Source: JBEKCP01 sp050014815 (GTDB taxonomy: Bacteria > Planctomycetota > Planctomycetia > Pirellulales > Thermoguttaceae). Taken from it: 16,964 nucleotides of DNA. The stretch is taken from NCBI GenBank assembly GCA_050014815.1, contig JBEKCP010000051.1:1-16964 (forward strand), in the 5' to 3' direction. How positions within the stretch are numbered: the first letter of the stretch is position 1; every line of letters starts with the position of its first letter. The position numbers and the translations under genes are program-made. This document shows positions 1-7,855 of the stretch, one piece after another. Below the pieces are notes generated by a model. It searched no databases. It was not told the DNA's origin and was given only the letters and a program-made list of their open reading frames with translations.

Positions 1-2
1 TC

Positions 3-1217
3 TTGCTCGTGTGTCTGCCGGGCTGGGCGACCTGGTCCGCCGCGGCAGCGGAACTCGACCTCCCCGCCCTGTGCGAGCGGGTCAAGCCGGCCTTCGTCTT
101 CATCGGCGGCGGCAGCGGTGTCATCATCTCCCCCGACGGCCTCATGCTCAGCAACAACCACGTCGTCGCCCGCGGACAGCAGTTCGACGTCCGCACCGGC
201 GGCGGCCGGCACTACCGCGCCGCGCTGGTGGGCCGCGACGTCCGCGGCGACCTGGCGCTGCTCCAACTCCCTCTGGCCAAGGGCGAGACCGTGCCCTGCC
301 TGAAAATCGGCGACTCCGAGGCCCTGCGGCTCGGCGATGACGCCCTGGCCGTCGGCAACCCGCTGGCCATGGGACTGGTCGACCAGGCCCCCACCTTTAC
401 GTTCGGGATCATCTCCGGGCGGAACCAGGTCAACGGCACCTACACCGACGCCCTGGTGACCGACGCCGCCCTGAACCCGGGCAACTCCGGCGGCCCGCTG
501 GTCAACGCCGCCGGCGAGCTGGTGGGGATCAACGGGCAGATCGCCTCGCGCTGGGGACTCCGCTCGAACACGGGGCTGGGCTACGCCATCAGCTCGCGGC
601 AGATCGGCATTTGGCTCCCGCGGCTGAAGGAGGCCAAGGGAGGCGAGGTGGCCCACGGCCAACTGCCCGGCCTCCTGTTCGACGTGGAGCAGGCCGAAAA
701 GTCGCAGCGCGTGGTGGTCAAGGGGGTCGGCGAGGGTACGCACGCCGCCGGCTGCGGCTTCCGCGAGGGCGACCGCATCGTCCGTTTCGAGGGCGCCGCC
801 GTCCTGAGCCTCGTCCAACTGGCCGGCCTGATCGGAATCTATCCCGAGGGGCACGAGGTGCAAATCGGCGTCGAGCGCGACGGCCGCGAGACGCCGCTCC
901 ACGTCAAGCTGGTCAAGCTCCGCAGCGGCTCGATCGGCGTCAAGCTGGCCCAGCCCGACAAGGACGAAGGTTACGTGCGGGTCGGCGAGGTCCAGCCCGG
1001 CTCCCCCGCCGAGAAGGCGGGCCTGAAGAAGGACGACGAGATCGTCTCGGTCAAGGGGGTCGAGTTGAGCATGTCGGCCAAGCTGCAATACCTGGTCCTC
1101 GACCGCTGGTTGAAGGTGGGCGTTTTCGCCGACGACCTGATCGTGCTCCGCATCCGCCGGCAGGAGCCCGGCGGCAAGCCGCCCGCCATGCACGAGATCC
1201 GCGTCGTGCCCAAGTAG
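3..1217 (+). CDS. HtrA/DegP-like serine protease with two PDZ domains (5' end probably outside window)
   Basis: Trypsin-like S1C protease acting in the periplasm or envelope, where HtrA-family enzymes degrade or hold damaged proteins. The catalytic triad is visible: His53 in SNNHVV, Asp83 in RGDLALLQL and Ser162 in NPGNSGGPL. The protease domain covers about residues 25-205. A first PDZ follows at about 220-300 (GCGFREGDRIVRFEG) and a second at about 310-400 (PGSPAEKAGLKKDDEIVSV). The first readable codon is a TTG at base 3, followed by a short hydrophobic stretch ending in SAAAAE, which looks like the tail of a signal peptide. The true start is therefore probably just upstream of the window. 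A transposase remnant and the LRR gene lie downstream on the opposite strand. Family call is firm; the specific orthologue (DegP, DegQ or DegS) cannot be decided. Confidence 0.93.
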   Translation: MLVCLPGWATWSAAAAELDLPALCERVKPAFVFIGGGSGVIISPDGLMLSNNHVVARGQQFDVRTGGGRHYRAALVGRDVRGDLALLQLPLAKGETVPCLKIGDSEALRLGDDALAVGNPLAMGLVDQAPTFTFGIISGRNQVNGTYTDALVTDAALNPGNSGGPLVNAAGELVGINGQIASRWGLRSNTGLGYAISSRQIGIWLPRLKEAKGGEVAHGQLPGLLFDVEQAEKSQRVVVKGVGEGTHAAGCGFREGDRIVRFEGAAVLSLVQLAGLIGIYPEGHEVQIGVERDGRETPLHVKLVKLRSGSIGVKLAQPDKDEGYVRVGEVQPGSPAEKAGLKKDDEIVSVKGVELSMSAKLQYLVLDRWLKVGVFADDLIVLRIRRQEPGGKPPAMHEIRVVPK

Positions 1218-1224
1218 GGCCGGT

Positions 1225-1380
1225 CAACAGGTCCACCGGGTAGCGATCCAAGCCCTCCGCCAATACCCGCTCGAACGCCTCAAAGTCCTCCGCCTTGTGG
1301 AAAATCCGCATCCGGCCGTTCCCGCGGTTCAGCACGTGGCAAATCATGCCTGCTCCGGTGGATCGAGCGGTTCGCGGCAT
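1225..1380 (-). pseudogene. N-terminal fragment of a REP-associated tyrosine transposase (RAYT, IS200-like Y1)
   Basis: Reading the minus strand from ATG at 1380 gives MPRTARSTGAGMICHVLNRG, then GNGRMRIFHKAEDFEAFERV. This is the characteristic start of RAYT transposases (MPRxAR...YHVxNRGNxRxxxF). The similarity stops after about 52 codons, at VDLL near base 1225. The family normally continues with its second conserved block (PNHxH), but here the frame enters the antisense of the protease gene. The HUH motif and catalytic tyrosine are therefore absent and the gene is dead. The fragment is wedged between the protease stop (1217) and the LRR gene stop (1393). No clear REP palindromes were seen beside it. 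Confidence 0.8.
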
Positions 1381-1392
1381 CACGGCATCCTA

Positions 1393-3483
1393 TCACGGTT
1401 CACCCAACCCGTCACTTTTTCGGCCTGTGGTTGTCGCCTTTTCGTTTCGATTTGAATGGTGGATCGTACAGGTCGGCAATGCCTGCCGGAGTCGCTCCAC
1501 CGCGGCGTTGGTAACCCGCGTGTTCTCCAGTTTCAGCGATTGCAGAGCCTTCAGATCCCGAAGATGTCGCAGATCTGCGTCGGACACGTCAGTGCCGGTC
1601 AAGTCCAGCGAGCGGAGCTTGGTGAGCGTTTGAAGATGCTCCAACCCAGGCCCCTTGACCTTGGTTCCCCTCAGGATTAGCGTCTGGAGTTTGCCGAATT
1701 CCTTGATATGCCGCAGTCCGTCGTCAGTGACCACCGTATTCGACAGGTCCAGGTATTCCAGGTCTTTAAGAGGACTCGGCGTGTAAATTGTCGTCAGGCA
1801 TGCCAATCCACGATCGGTTACATAAGTGCCGCGCAGACTCAAGGCTGTGAGTTCGGGCAATCCCAAGAGATGAATCACTCCTTCGTCTGTCACGTGGTTG
1901 CCAGAGAGGTTCAGCGAGCGGAGTTGCTTGAGAGTTGTGGCAAGCTCTACTTGATCGTCCGTGATCCTGGTGCCGTTGCCGCCGGGGGGAGGCTCGAATG
2001 AGGGGTCCCATGAAGCGCCGATCATTCCCAAAAGCGAGTGGTGGGAGCGAATGCGGGGGGGAGGCTCGAATGAGAGGTCCAATGAAACTATCGGGTGTCC
2101 TGGACTCTTGTCGTCCGTCCCGAGCTTACCACCAAGTCGAGTAATCTCGGCAATCGCCGTTGCGCGCGCCCTTGCGTGTTCAGCAACACTCCTTTCGTGT
2201 TCAGCAACGCTGAGGTAAAACGTGTTGCGGTATCGGCTGGCGGGCCCGACGATGTTGCGTCCCCGCGCAATACGGCCAGCTCGCCGTCGCTCAATGTCAA
2301 CGAGGTAGATGTCGTCGTCGTCGCTGAGCACGACCTCGCTGCCATTGCCGGCGAAGAACACGTCGCGGAATTCCCGCCCCCGCACCCCTGGCCAGGATAA
2401 GAATGCATCCCCGGGAACCTGCCTCTCGACTTTCGGCAGGCGCGGATCGTCGGCAAATATCTTCCAGGACCATGCGCTGGTCGAAATGAGCAGGCAATGA
2501 TTCTTCTCTACGCCGGTCGGACCACTATACCATGGTTCTGGTATCTTCGTCGAAGTGATCCGGGCCGTCGCCCCGTTATGTTCGTCTTCCTGGCACGATG
2601 GTCCGAATCGCCCCAGCACAACGGGCAAGTCGCGCAGCGGGGACTCAAGCTCAGTTCGAGTCAACGAGAGGTCTTCGTCGACCCGGTACGCTTTGATCGA
2701 GGGCGCAGCGGGGGAGCCATCGAGGAGGATGATCGACGGGTCCCGGGACCAAAAGAGCCGCCAAGCGACCTTACTATCCTCCTTCGTGCTGTTCCACCGC
2801 CCGCTGCCCGGCTCAACGATATAAATTGCGGAGTCGCTGCTGAGGTGGTCACTGCTGCCAATGAAGGCGACAAGCGTCCCGGGCTGGTTACACGCGAGCG
2901 AGGACATCCGAGTTGGGGACCCCCCCCTCTTCACGAGGCCTGATCCATCTCCGCCCATGTGCGAAGAGAAGCGCACGGGGGAGTCGCCAGGCCGGCGCAA
3001 GAAGGAACAAGAGCCCGTGTTGACGTTCATGGTGCCGTAGATGAACCAGCCGTCCGGACTCTTGAACTGGTAAGCGTCGCACCCGTGGCCGGTAAGCGCC
3101 TTCTGGCCGCTGCTGTCAGTCTTGATCGCGCAAAGACCGGATCTCGAATCCACGTAATAGAATGTGGTCAGCGGGCGCTTTGCCCAGCTTGTGTCCGGCG
3201 TCAACTCGGTGAGGCCGGCCGGCAACTCTCGAGGTTTCGCCGCCGGAGGGTCGCCCAGGGAAGATTGGCCTCCCAAGAGCCAGCAAGCCGTTATGCCGGC
3301 AACAACGCCTGCCGCGATGCGTCGCGCAGCTTCGCAAGATAAGGACTTGCCTAAACGCCGCAAGCTTGCCCAAAGACCTCTTGCGATGGCCTCGAAAGAT
3401 ACCCCAGCCCGCCCCGTTCTTGCAGCTCGCGGCAAGCGGGAGGCGCCAGCGACGCGTGTGAACACACAACGTGCAAATCTCAT
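1393..3483 (-). CDS. Membrane-anchored propeller-like protein with C-terminal leucine-rich repeats
   Basis: 696-residue protein of unknown specific role, probably facing the periplasm. A basic N-terminus precedes a single hydrophobic segment at about residues 55-71 (IAAGVVAGITACWLLGG), a likely membrane anchor or uncleaved signal. Residues about 85-430 read like repeated beta strands of a TolB/WD-type propeller (FYYVDSRSGLCAIKTD, SAIYIVEPGSGRW, DDDIYLVDIERR). This part is inferred by texture only. Residues about 518-668 are six LRRs with a 24-residue period (L..L..L.L..T.VTD.GL..L), common in planctomycetes and normally a protein-binding surface. The start at 3483 is chosen because AGGAGG sits 6 bases upstream. 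The frame is open 47 codons further, but that part lacks a comparable ribosome site. Two short in-frame duplications lie in the middle. The next upstream gene (3948) is divergent. Confidence 0.8.
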   Translation of the reverse strand: MRFARCVFTRVAGASRLPRAARTGRAGVSFEAIARGLWASLRRLGKSLSCEAARRIAAGVVAGITACWLLGGQSSLGDPPAAKPRELPAGLTELTPDTSWAKRPLTTFYYVDSRSGLCAIKTDSSGQKALTGHGCDAYQFKSPDGWFIYGTMNVNTGSCSFLRRPGDSPVRFSSHMGGDGSGLVKRGGSPTRMSSLACNQPGTLVAFIGSSDHLSSDSAIYIVEPGSGRWNSTKEDSKVAWRLFWSRDPSIILLDGSPAAPSIKAYRVDEDLSLTRTELESPLRDLPVVLGRFGPSCQEDEHNGATARITSTKIPEPWYSGPTGVEKNHCLLISTSAWSWKIFADDPRLPKVERQVPGDAFLSWPGVRGREFRDVFFAGNGSEVVLSDDDDIYLVDIERRRAGRIARGRNIVGPASRYRNTFYLSVAEHERSVAEHARARATAIAEITRLGGKLGTDDKSPGHPIVSLDLSFEPPPRIRSHHSLLGMIGASWDPSFEPPPGGNGTRITDDQVELATTLKQLRSLNLSGNHVTDEGVIHLLGLPELTALSLRGTYVTDRGLACLTTIYTPSPLKDLEYLDLSNTVVTDDGLRHIKEFGKLQTLILRGTKVKGPGLEHLQTLTKLRSLDLTGTDVSDADLRHLRDLKALQSLKLENTRVTNAAVERLRQALPTCTIHHSNRNEKATTTGRKSDGLGEP
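1984..2086. repeat. In-frame 31-base direct repeat, 72-base period, inside the LRR gene
   Basis: GGGGGGAGGCTCGAATGAG begins at 1984 and again at 2056, and similarity continues for about 12 more bases with a few changes. The offset is 72 bases, exactly 24 codons, so the protein carries SFEPPP twice (SFEPPPRIR and SFEPPPGGN) just before the LRR block. It looks like a recent local tandem duplication. Confidence 0.8.
2175..2208. repeat. 13-base direct repeat, 21-base period, inside the LRR gene
   Basis: CGTGTTCAGCAAC occurs at 2175-2187 and 2196-2208. The 21-base offset keeps frame and gives the protein sequence SVAEHERSVAEHARA, a seven-residue tandem duplication that could form a short helix. 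Confidence 0.75.
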
Positions 3484-3489
3484 CTCGAT

Positions 3490-3495
3490 CCTCCT
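3490..3495 (-). promoter_or_regulatory. Shine-Dalgarno AGGAGG fixing the start of the LRR gene
   Basis: On the minus strand AGGAGG is followed by six bases (ATCGAG) and then ATG at 3483. This is a near-ideal ribosome binding site and is the reason for rejecting the longer open frame that begins at 3624. Confidence 0.8.
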
Positions 3496-3551
3496 GGCCG
3501 CCCTTCGATCAGTTGTGCCCGCTACGAAATGTTTGTCACACAATGATTGTA

Positions 3552-3564
3552 CCCGATTTTCGGG
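3552..3564. repeat. Short inverted repeat CCCGATTTTCGGG upstream of the LRR gene
   Basis: A five-base stem (CCCGA/TCGGG) around a TTT centre lies about 70 bases upstream of the LRR start and directly beside a possible -10 hexamer. It could be an operator, but it is short enough to be chance. Confidence 0.3.
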
Positions 3565-3947
3565 GGTCCTCGGGAAGCGACGGCAAACTGAGATTGGGAC
3601 TGCTGTCCCACTGCCGTCAACCAATCACATTGGGGGGGCGCGATCTGGCTGAGGACAAGCCTGGCTTCGATATGGGCAAACCTGAACAGTCAAATATAGG
3701 CGGCACCTTGAGAAACTTGGCCGGCAGCGTGACCTGGGGTGTTGCAAGAGGACGACCTGCCGGGTACGCTAGATGCTGGTAGCCCGCATTCAATCCAGCC
3801 CACAAGACATGCCTCGATTGAAACTCAGTCGTTGGAGTCGCATCCCCTTGATGCGCCTGCTAGCTGGAAGATGATATCGAGTGCGAGTAAAGGGCTCCAT
3901 GGGTAGTGAGAAGTCCCTTCACAGTTCATGTTCAAGAGGGATTTGCG

Positions 3948-6900
3948 ATGAGAATCAAGACCATTTTGCCGTTTGTGGTTACCCTCGCGATTTCCATCTG
4001 GCTTTCGGCTCACGCCGGGGAAGAACCGAAGCCGGCCAATGCTGAGGCCGAGACAATCGCGGAGGCCAAGGCGAAGGCCGACTACGATGCGGCCGAGAAG
4101 GCAGCCAAGGAGGCGGAAGCTGCGGTCGTCCCCCTGAGGGCCGCCGTGCAAAAGACCGACACGGCATACGCCAACGTGAAGAAAGTCGCCGACACGAAGC
4201 GACAGCAGGCCACGGATGCAAAGAACCTGGCGGGCGAGGCGGGCGCAAGTGAGTTGACGCAGGCCGAGGTCAACGCGGCCACCGCCATCCAGGGCTTAAC
4301 CGACGCAACCAACGCCAGGCCCGCCGCGGAGAAGGCGTTGGCCGACGCCAAGGCCGCCGCGATCCCCTTGCGGGATGCTTACGATGCGGCCGAGAAGGCG
4401 GCGAAGGAGGCTGAGGCCGTGGCGAAGGTCGCCTCCGACGCGGCCAACAAGCTCGATCTCGAAGCCAAGAGGGCAACGGTGCAAGCGGTCATCAAGCGCA
4501 GAGAGGTTGACGCTGCCAGGGCCGCCCTGCCCCAAGCGCAGCGAGACGAGCAGCAGGCGGCGGTGCAGGCCGACATCGCCGCGCAGAAGCTGGCGGAGGC
4601 CGAGCGCGAGAAGAAGGCAGCCGACGATGCCTTGGCCAACGCCAAGAACCAGTCGGCCGCCGCCAGCCTCGCTTGCCCAGCGGCCGAGCAGGCGGCCAAG
4701 GGGGCAGAGGCCGGCGCCGAAACGATTTCCAAGAGTGCTGCCGAGTCCCCCGAGGAAAAGAAGAAGGCGGCGGATGAAGCCGCTGCCAATCGCAAGGCAG
4801 CCGACGCGGCAAAAACGGCCTTGACCCAGGCCCAGCAAAACGAAAAGCAAGCGCAAAGCCTGGCCGACGCCGCGGCCAAGAAGCTGACCGAGGCGGGGGG
4901 GATCAAGAAAGCGACCGACGAGGCCTTGGCCAGCGCCAAGAACCAGGCAGCCGCCACTGCGGCTTCGGCGGCAGCCGGGAAGGAGGCTGAGGATCTGGCG
5001 AAGGCCGCGGAGGACAAGAAGCTGGCGGCAGCCCAAGTGGCCGCCAAACGCAACGCGGTTGCCGACGCCGAGGCCGCGCTGGCCAAGGCGCAGCAGGTCG
5101 AGCAACAAGCGCAAGCGCAGGTCAATGCCGCGGCAAAAGCGCAGGCCGATGCCGCGGCGCAGAACCAATCGGCCAACGCCGCCTTGGCGAGGGCGAAAGA
5201 CCAGACGCAAAAGAAGGCCGCCGACGCGGCCCTGGCCGGCGCCAAGAACCAGGTGGCCGCCGCCACGGCCGCGTGCCAGGCGCCCCGGGAGGCGGCCAAG
5301 GATCTCCTCCCACTCGACGCGGCAAGCAAAGAGGCTGCCGACGCCGCCGCGGTCAAACGCAAGGCGGCCGGCGCCGCCAGGGCGGCTCTGGCCCCCGTGG
5401 AGCGGAAGCTGGAACAAGCCGCGATCCAGGCCAACAACGCCGTGCAGAAGTTGGCCCAGGCCGAAGCGAGGAAAAAGTCGGCCGAAGAGGCCCTGGAAAA
5501 CCTCAAGAAGCGGATCGCCGCCGCCAAACAGTCCTACCCGGCGGACGAACAAGCAGCCAAGGAGGCGGAAGCCGCGGCCGCTCCGTTGAAGGTGGAAGCA
5601 GACAAGACCCGGCCGGCGTATGCGGCTGCCATGAAGATCGCTGAAGACCAGCGCGCCCTGGCCGACCAGGCCAAGGCCGCGCTTTACCGGCTGGTCGCCG
5701 CCAGGCAGGTGCCCAGCCTCATGGAGAGTCCCGATCCACCGAAGCCGGCGAACCGGATTGACGAGATCGTGCTGGCGAAATTGAAGGCATTGGGCATCGA
5801 ACCGGTCGTCTGCTCCGACGCGGTGTTCGTCCGGCGCGCCTGCTTGGACGTGACCGGCAAGTTGCCGTCCGCGGAAGAGGCCAAAACGTTCATTCAGAGT
5901 TCGGACCGGAACAAACGCGTCGCCCTGATCGGCCGTCTCCTCGACCGGTCGACGCATGTGGATTACTGGGCCATGAAATGGAGCGACATCCTGAGAGTCA
6001 AGGCGGAGTTCCCCGTCAAGGTCTGGCCCAACGCGGCGCAGGCCTATCACCGCTGGGTGTGGGAATCGGTCGCCCAGAACAAGCGGTACGACCGGTTCGC
6101 CCGGGAACTGCTCACCTCCAGTGGGAGCAATTTTCGCGTTGGCCCGGTCAACTTCTACCGCGCCATCCAGGACAAGACTCCGGAGGGCATCGCCGCGGCC
6201 GCGGGATTGGCGCTGATGGGCGCGCGGATCCACCTCTGGCCGGAAGACCGTCGGGTCGGCATGACCGTATTCTTCTCGCAGGTCGGTTACAAGCCCACCA
6301 GCGAGTGGAAGGAGGAAATTGTCTTCTGGGATCCCCTCCACTCGGTCGCCGTGCCCGGCAGCACCGCGCCGGGAATCGATTCCATCCCCAAGTCGGTGAC
6401 TGCCACCAACGCGATTCCGCAGGCGTTGGCCAAGCCGCTGAGCCCAAACGGGCCGTTGGCGGCCGTCTTTCCGGACGGCACCAAGACAACCGTTCCGCCG
6501 GACCGCGACCCCAGGGAGGTTTTTGCCGATTGGCTGATCCGGCCGGAGAATCCCTGGTTTACGAAAGCCATCGCCGACCGCACGTGGGCGTGGGTGATGG
6601 GACGCGGCATTATCGACGAGCCGGACGACATTCGGCAGGACAACCCGCCCAGCAACCCCGAACTCCTGGACTACTTGCAGAGGGAACTGGTTTCAAGCGG
6701 CTACGATCTGAAGCATCTGAAGCGGCTGATCTTCACCTCGACCACGTACCAATTCTCTTCGGTACCAAGGTTCAAAAGGCCGCAAGCGAGAGCCAACTTC
6801 GCCAGCTACCCGCTGCGGCGCGTGGAGGCCGAGGTGCTGATCGACGCTCTGAACAACATCACCGGCAGCTCGGACCTCTACACCAGCGCTGTTCCGGAGC

Positions 6901-7295
6901 CTTTCACCTATGTTCCCAGCGACATGTCCGCAGTGGAACTGGCCGACGGCAGCGTCACCAGTTCCTTCCTGACGCTGTTCGGACGTTCTGCGCGGGCCAC
7001 GGGCATGGAGAGCGAGCGCATCAACGAGCTTGCCTCGTCCCAATGGCTGCACATGCTGAATTCCGTGGCGGTGCAGGACAAGCTTCAAAACGGCCCCAAG
7101 CTCAGGGCTATGCTCTCGTCGGGCGGCAATGCGAAAGAGATCGCGGAGAGACTGTACCTGACCATCCTTTCGCGGTTTCCGACGGACGCCGACCTGAAGG
7201 CTGTCGAGGAATATGCCAAGGCCAAAGGAGGCGCCGCGTGGATCGATCTTGCCTGGGCGCTGATCAATAGCCCCGAGTTTCTCCTGCGGCATTGA
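3948..7295 (+). CDS. Secreted coiled-coil protein with haem-less DUF1549 (PSCyt2) and DUF1553 (PSD1) domains
   Basis: 1115 residues. ATG at 3948 is chosen because AGAGGG lies 7 bases upstream and a clean signal peptide follows (MRIKTILPFVVTLAISIWLS, cleavage after AHA at about residue 23). Residues about 24-590 are an Ala/Lys/Glu/Gln-rich coil with four degenerate repeats, TolA-like in texture. Residues about 602-805 are DUF1549 (NRIDEIVLAKLKALGIEP, VFVRRACLDVTGKLPSAEEA). Residues about 854-1115 are DUF1553 (ADWLIRPENPWFTKAIADR, the NPPSNPELLDYL region, and a C-terminal LAWALINSPEFLLRH). These domains are planctomycete-typical and of unknown function. Usual members carry an N-terminal cytochrome-like PSCyt1 domain and a CxxCH within DUF1549. 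Neither is here: the equivalent stretch at residues 757-768 reads MGARIHLWPEDR, and the protein has no CxxCH. The usual partner, a DUF1501 gene, lies 1.6 kb downstream beyond an inserted cassette. Confidence 0.9.
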   Translation: MRIKTILPFVVTLAISIWLSAHAGEEPKPANAEAETIAEAKAKADYDAAEKAAKEAEAAVVPLRAAVQKTDTAYANVKKVADTKRQQATDAKNLAGEAGASELTQAEVNAATAIQGLTDATNARPAAEKALADAKAAAIPLRDAYDAAEKAAKEAEAVAKVASDAANKLDLEAKRATVQAVIKRREVDAARAALPQAQRDEQQAAVQADIAAQKLAEAEREKKAADDALANAKNQSAAASLACPAAEQAAKGAEAGAETISKSAAESPEEKKKAADEAAANRKAADAAKTALTQAQQNEKQAQSLADAAAKKLTEAGGIKKATDEALASAKNQAAATAASAAAGKEAEDLAKAAEDKKLAAAQVAAKRNAVADAEAALAKAQQVEQQAQAQVNAAAKAQADAAAQNQSANAALARAKDQTQKKAADAALAGAKNQVAAATAACQAPREAAKDLLPLDAASKEAADAAAVKRKAAGAARAALAPVERKLEQAAIQANNAVQKLAQAEARKKSAEEALENLKKRIAAAKQSYPADEQAAKEAEAAAAPLKVEADKTRPAYAAAMKIAEDQRALADQAKAALYRLVAARQVPSLMESPDPPKPANRIDEIVLAKLKALGIEPVVCSDAVFVRRACLDVTGKLPSAEEAKTFIQSSDRNKRVALIGRLLDRSTHVDYWAMKWSDILRVKAEFPVKVWPNAAQAYHRWVWESVAQNKRYDRFARELLTSSGSNFRVGPVNFYRAIQDKTPEGIAAAAGLALMGARIHLWPEDRRVGMTVFFSQVGYKPTSEWKEEIVFWDPLHSVAVPGSTAPGIDSIPKSVTATNAIPQALAKPLSPNGPLAAVFPDGTKTTVPPDRDPREVFADWLIRPENPWFTKAIADRTWAWVMGRGIIDEPDDIRQDNPPSNPELLDYLQRELVSSGYDLKHLKRLIFTSTTYQFSSVPRFKRPQARANFASYPLRRVEAEVLIDALNNITGSSDLYTSAVPEPFTYVPSDMSAVELADGSVTSSFLTLFGRSARATGMESERINELASSQWLHMLNSVAVQDKLQNGPKLRAMLSSGGNAKEIAERLYLTILSRFPTDADLKAVEEYAKAKGGAAWIDLAWALINSPEFLLRH
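4494..5530 (+). repeat. Four degenerate 86-103-residue repeats in the coiled coil
   Basis: Repeat units begin near 4494, 4788, 5046 and 5355, each at a (K/N)R codon pair. Each runs through AAxAAL, then EQxAxQAxxAxQKLxxAE, then KKxxDEALAxAKNQ and an Ala-rich tail. The spacings are 294, 258 and 309 bases. The KNQ motif is clear in the first three units and has become LKKR in the fourth. A further related unit (YDAAEKAAKEAEA) occurs at about 4082 and 4381. This suggests growth of the coil by duplication. Confidence 0.7.
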
Positions 7296-7314
7296 TTCGC
7301 GGAGTTAATGACGA

Positions 7315-7551
7315 ATGGATGACCATCCCAACAAGCATGTCCGCCGAGCGGTAGGCTACGCGCTGGCACACGGCTGGACATTGCGAAAGGCTGGTCCACG
7401 GGGACATGCTTGGGGTCGGCTTTACTGTCCTCGGCGCGATCGGGAAGGGTGTCAGCACGCCGTCTACAGCACCCCGCGGGTCCCTGAAGCTCACGCGCGT
7501 GATATAATACGGGCGGTGGATAGCTGTGCCCATCGTCCCACGGGAGAATGA
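7315..7551 (+). CDS. Small HicA-like protein, putative toxin of a two-gene pair
   Basis: 78 residues, no signal peptide. The sequence has the layout of small HicA-like, dsRNA-binding-fold proteins: an amphipathic helix, then GWTLRKAGPRGHAWGRLYCP, then YSTPRVPEAHARDIIRAVDSC. His31 falls where HicA toxins have their catalytic His (GSHH), though the context GHAW differs. Cys38, Cys46, His48, Cys71 and His73 could bind a metal; that is inference. A GGAG at 7301 lies 10 bases upstream of the ATG. It ends 3 bases before the next small gene, so the two are almost certainly co-translated. HicA toxins cleave mRNA, but I cannot claim that activity here. It is probably cytoplasmic, in contrast to the exported proteins on both sides. 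Confidence 0.6.
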   Translation: MDDHPNKHVRRAVGYALAHGWTLRKAGPRGHAWGRLYCPRRDREGCQHAVYSTPRVPEAHARDIIRAVDSCAHRPTGE

Positions 7552-7554
7552 ACC

Positions 7555-7827
7555 ATGCTTCGCTATGATTTCACCCTTGTCCTCTCCGAGCCGACCGAAC
7601 TGACCGATCAACTGGTCGAAGACCTGTACGATGCGGGATGTGACGATGGTTCCCCGAGTTCGCGCGCCGGTGTAGTAATGGTTGCCTTGCACCGCGAGGC
7701 CGAATCGCTGGAGCAGGCAATTCGCTCGGGCATCGCCGACGTGCAGAAGGCGGGTTGCCGCGTGCGCCGGGTCGAGATTGAGCCTGAGAACCTCGCCGAG
7801 GCCACCCCGCCGGGGCACATCATATAG
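7555..7827 (+). CDS. Small partner protein, putative HicB-like antitoxin
   Basis: 90 residues, start ATG at 7555 with GGGAGA 7 bases upstream and only 3 bases after the previous stop. It has alternating strands and helices: YDFTLVLSEP, LTDQLVEDLYDAGCDDGSP, AGVVMVALHREAESLEQAIR, IADVQKAGCRVRRVEIEPE. The phrase pattern REAxSLxxAIxxxIxDVxxAG resembles the partner that commonly follows proteins like the upstream one. It lacks an obvious DNA-binding domain, unlike full HicB antitoxins, so it would be a minimal version. The antitoxin role is inferred from size, tight coupling and gene order, not from a recognised catalytic or binding motif. Confidence 0.55.
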   Translation: MLRYDFTLVLSEPTELTDQLVEDLYDAGCDDGSPSSRAGVVMVALHREAESLEQAIRSGIADVQKAGCRVRRVEIEPENLAEATPPGHII

Positions 7828-7855
7828 CACATTAGGACCACTGGAGACGACTATA

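Larger units (their letters stand above)
3484..3947. other. Divergent intergenic spacer without a supportable gene
   Basis: 464 bases separate the LRR gene (minus) from the coiled-coil DUF1549/DUF1553 gene (plus), so promoters for both should lie here. I see no convincing paired -35/-10 boxes. On the minus strand TACAAT (3546-3551) resembles a -10 box but has no good -35 at the right spacing. A small inverted repeat lies next to it at 3552-3564. The few short open frames lack family resemblance and ribosome sites. Base composition is less GC-rich than the flanking genes. Confidence 0.6.

Noticed and set aside
3546..3551. TACAAT on the minus strand as a -10 box for the LRR gene
   Set aside because: There is no acceptable -35 hexamer at 16-18 bases upstream, so I do not call a promoter.
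3484..3624. 47-codon upstream extension of the LRR gene
   Set aside because: The ATG at 3483 has an ideal AGGAGG at 6 bases. The extension adds no recognisable signal.
4494..5530. Regular repeats as a possible CRISPR array
   Set aside because: The repeats are degenerate, about 90 codons long and in frame with a coding sequence. They encode coiled coil and there are no short identical repeats with unique spacers.
4296..6341. Long minus-strand frames opposite the coiled-coil gene
   Set aside because: The Ala/Lys/Glu-rich repeats produce Leu/Gly/Arg-rich or Ala/Ser-rich antisense frames by codon bias. The plus-strand gene has a signal peptide, a ribosome site and recognised domains.
7682..7855. 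58-codon upstream extension of the nuclease-like gene
   Set aside because: It overlaps the HicB-like gene in another frame and is Arg/Pro/Ser-rich. The ATG at 7856 has its own ribosome site.
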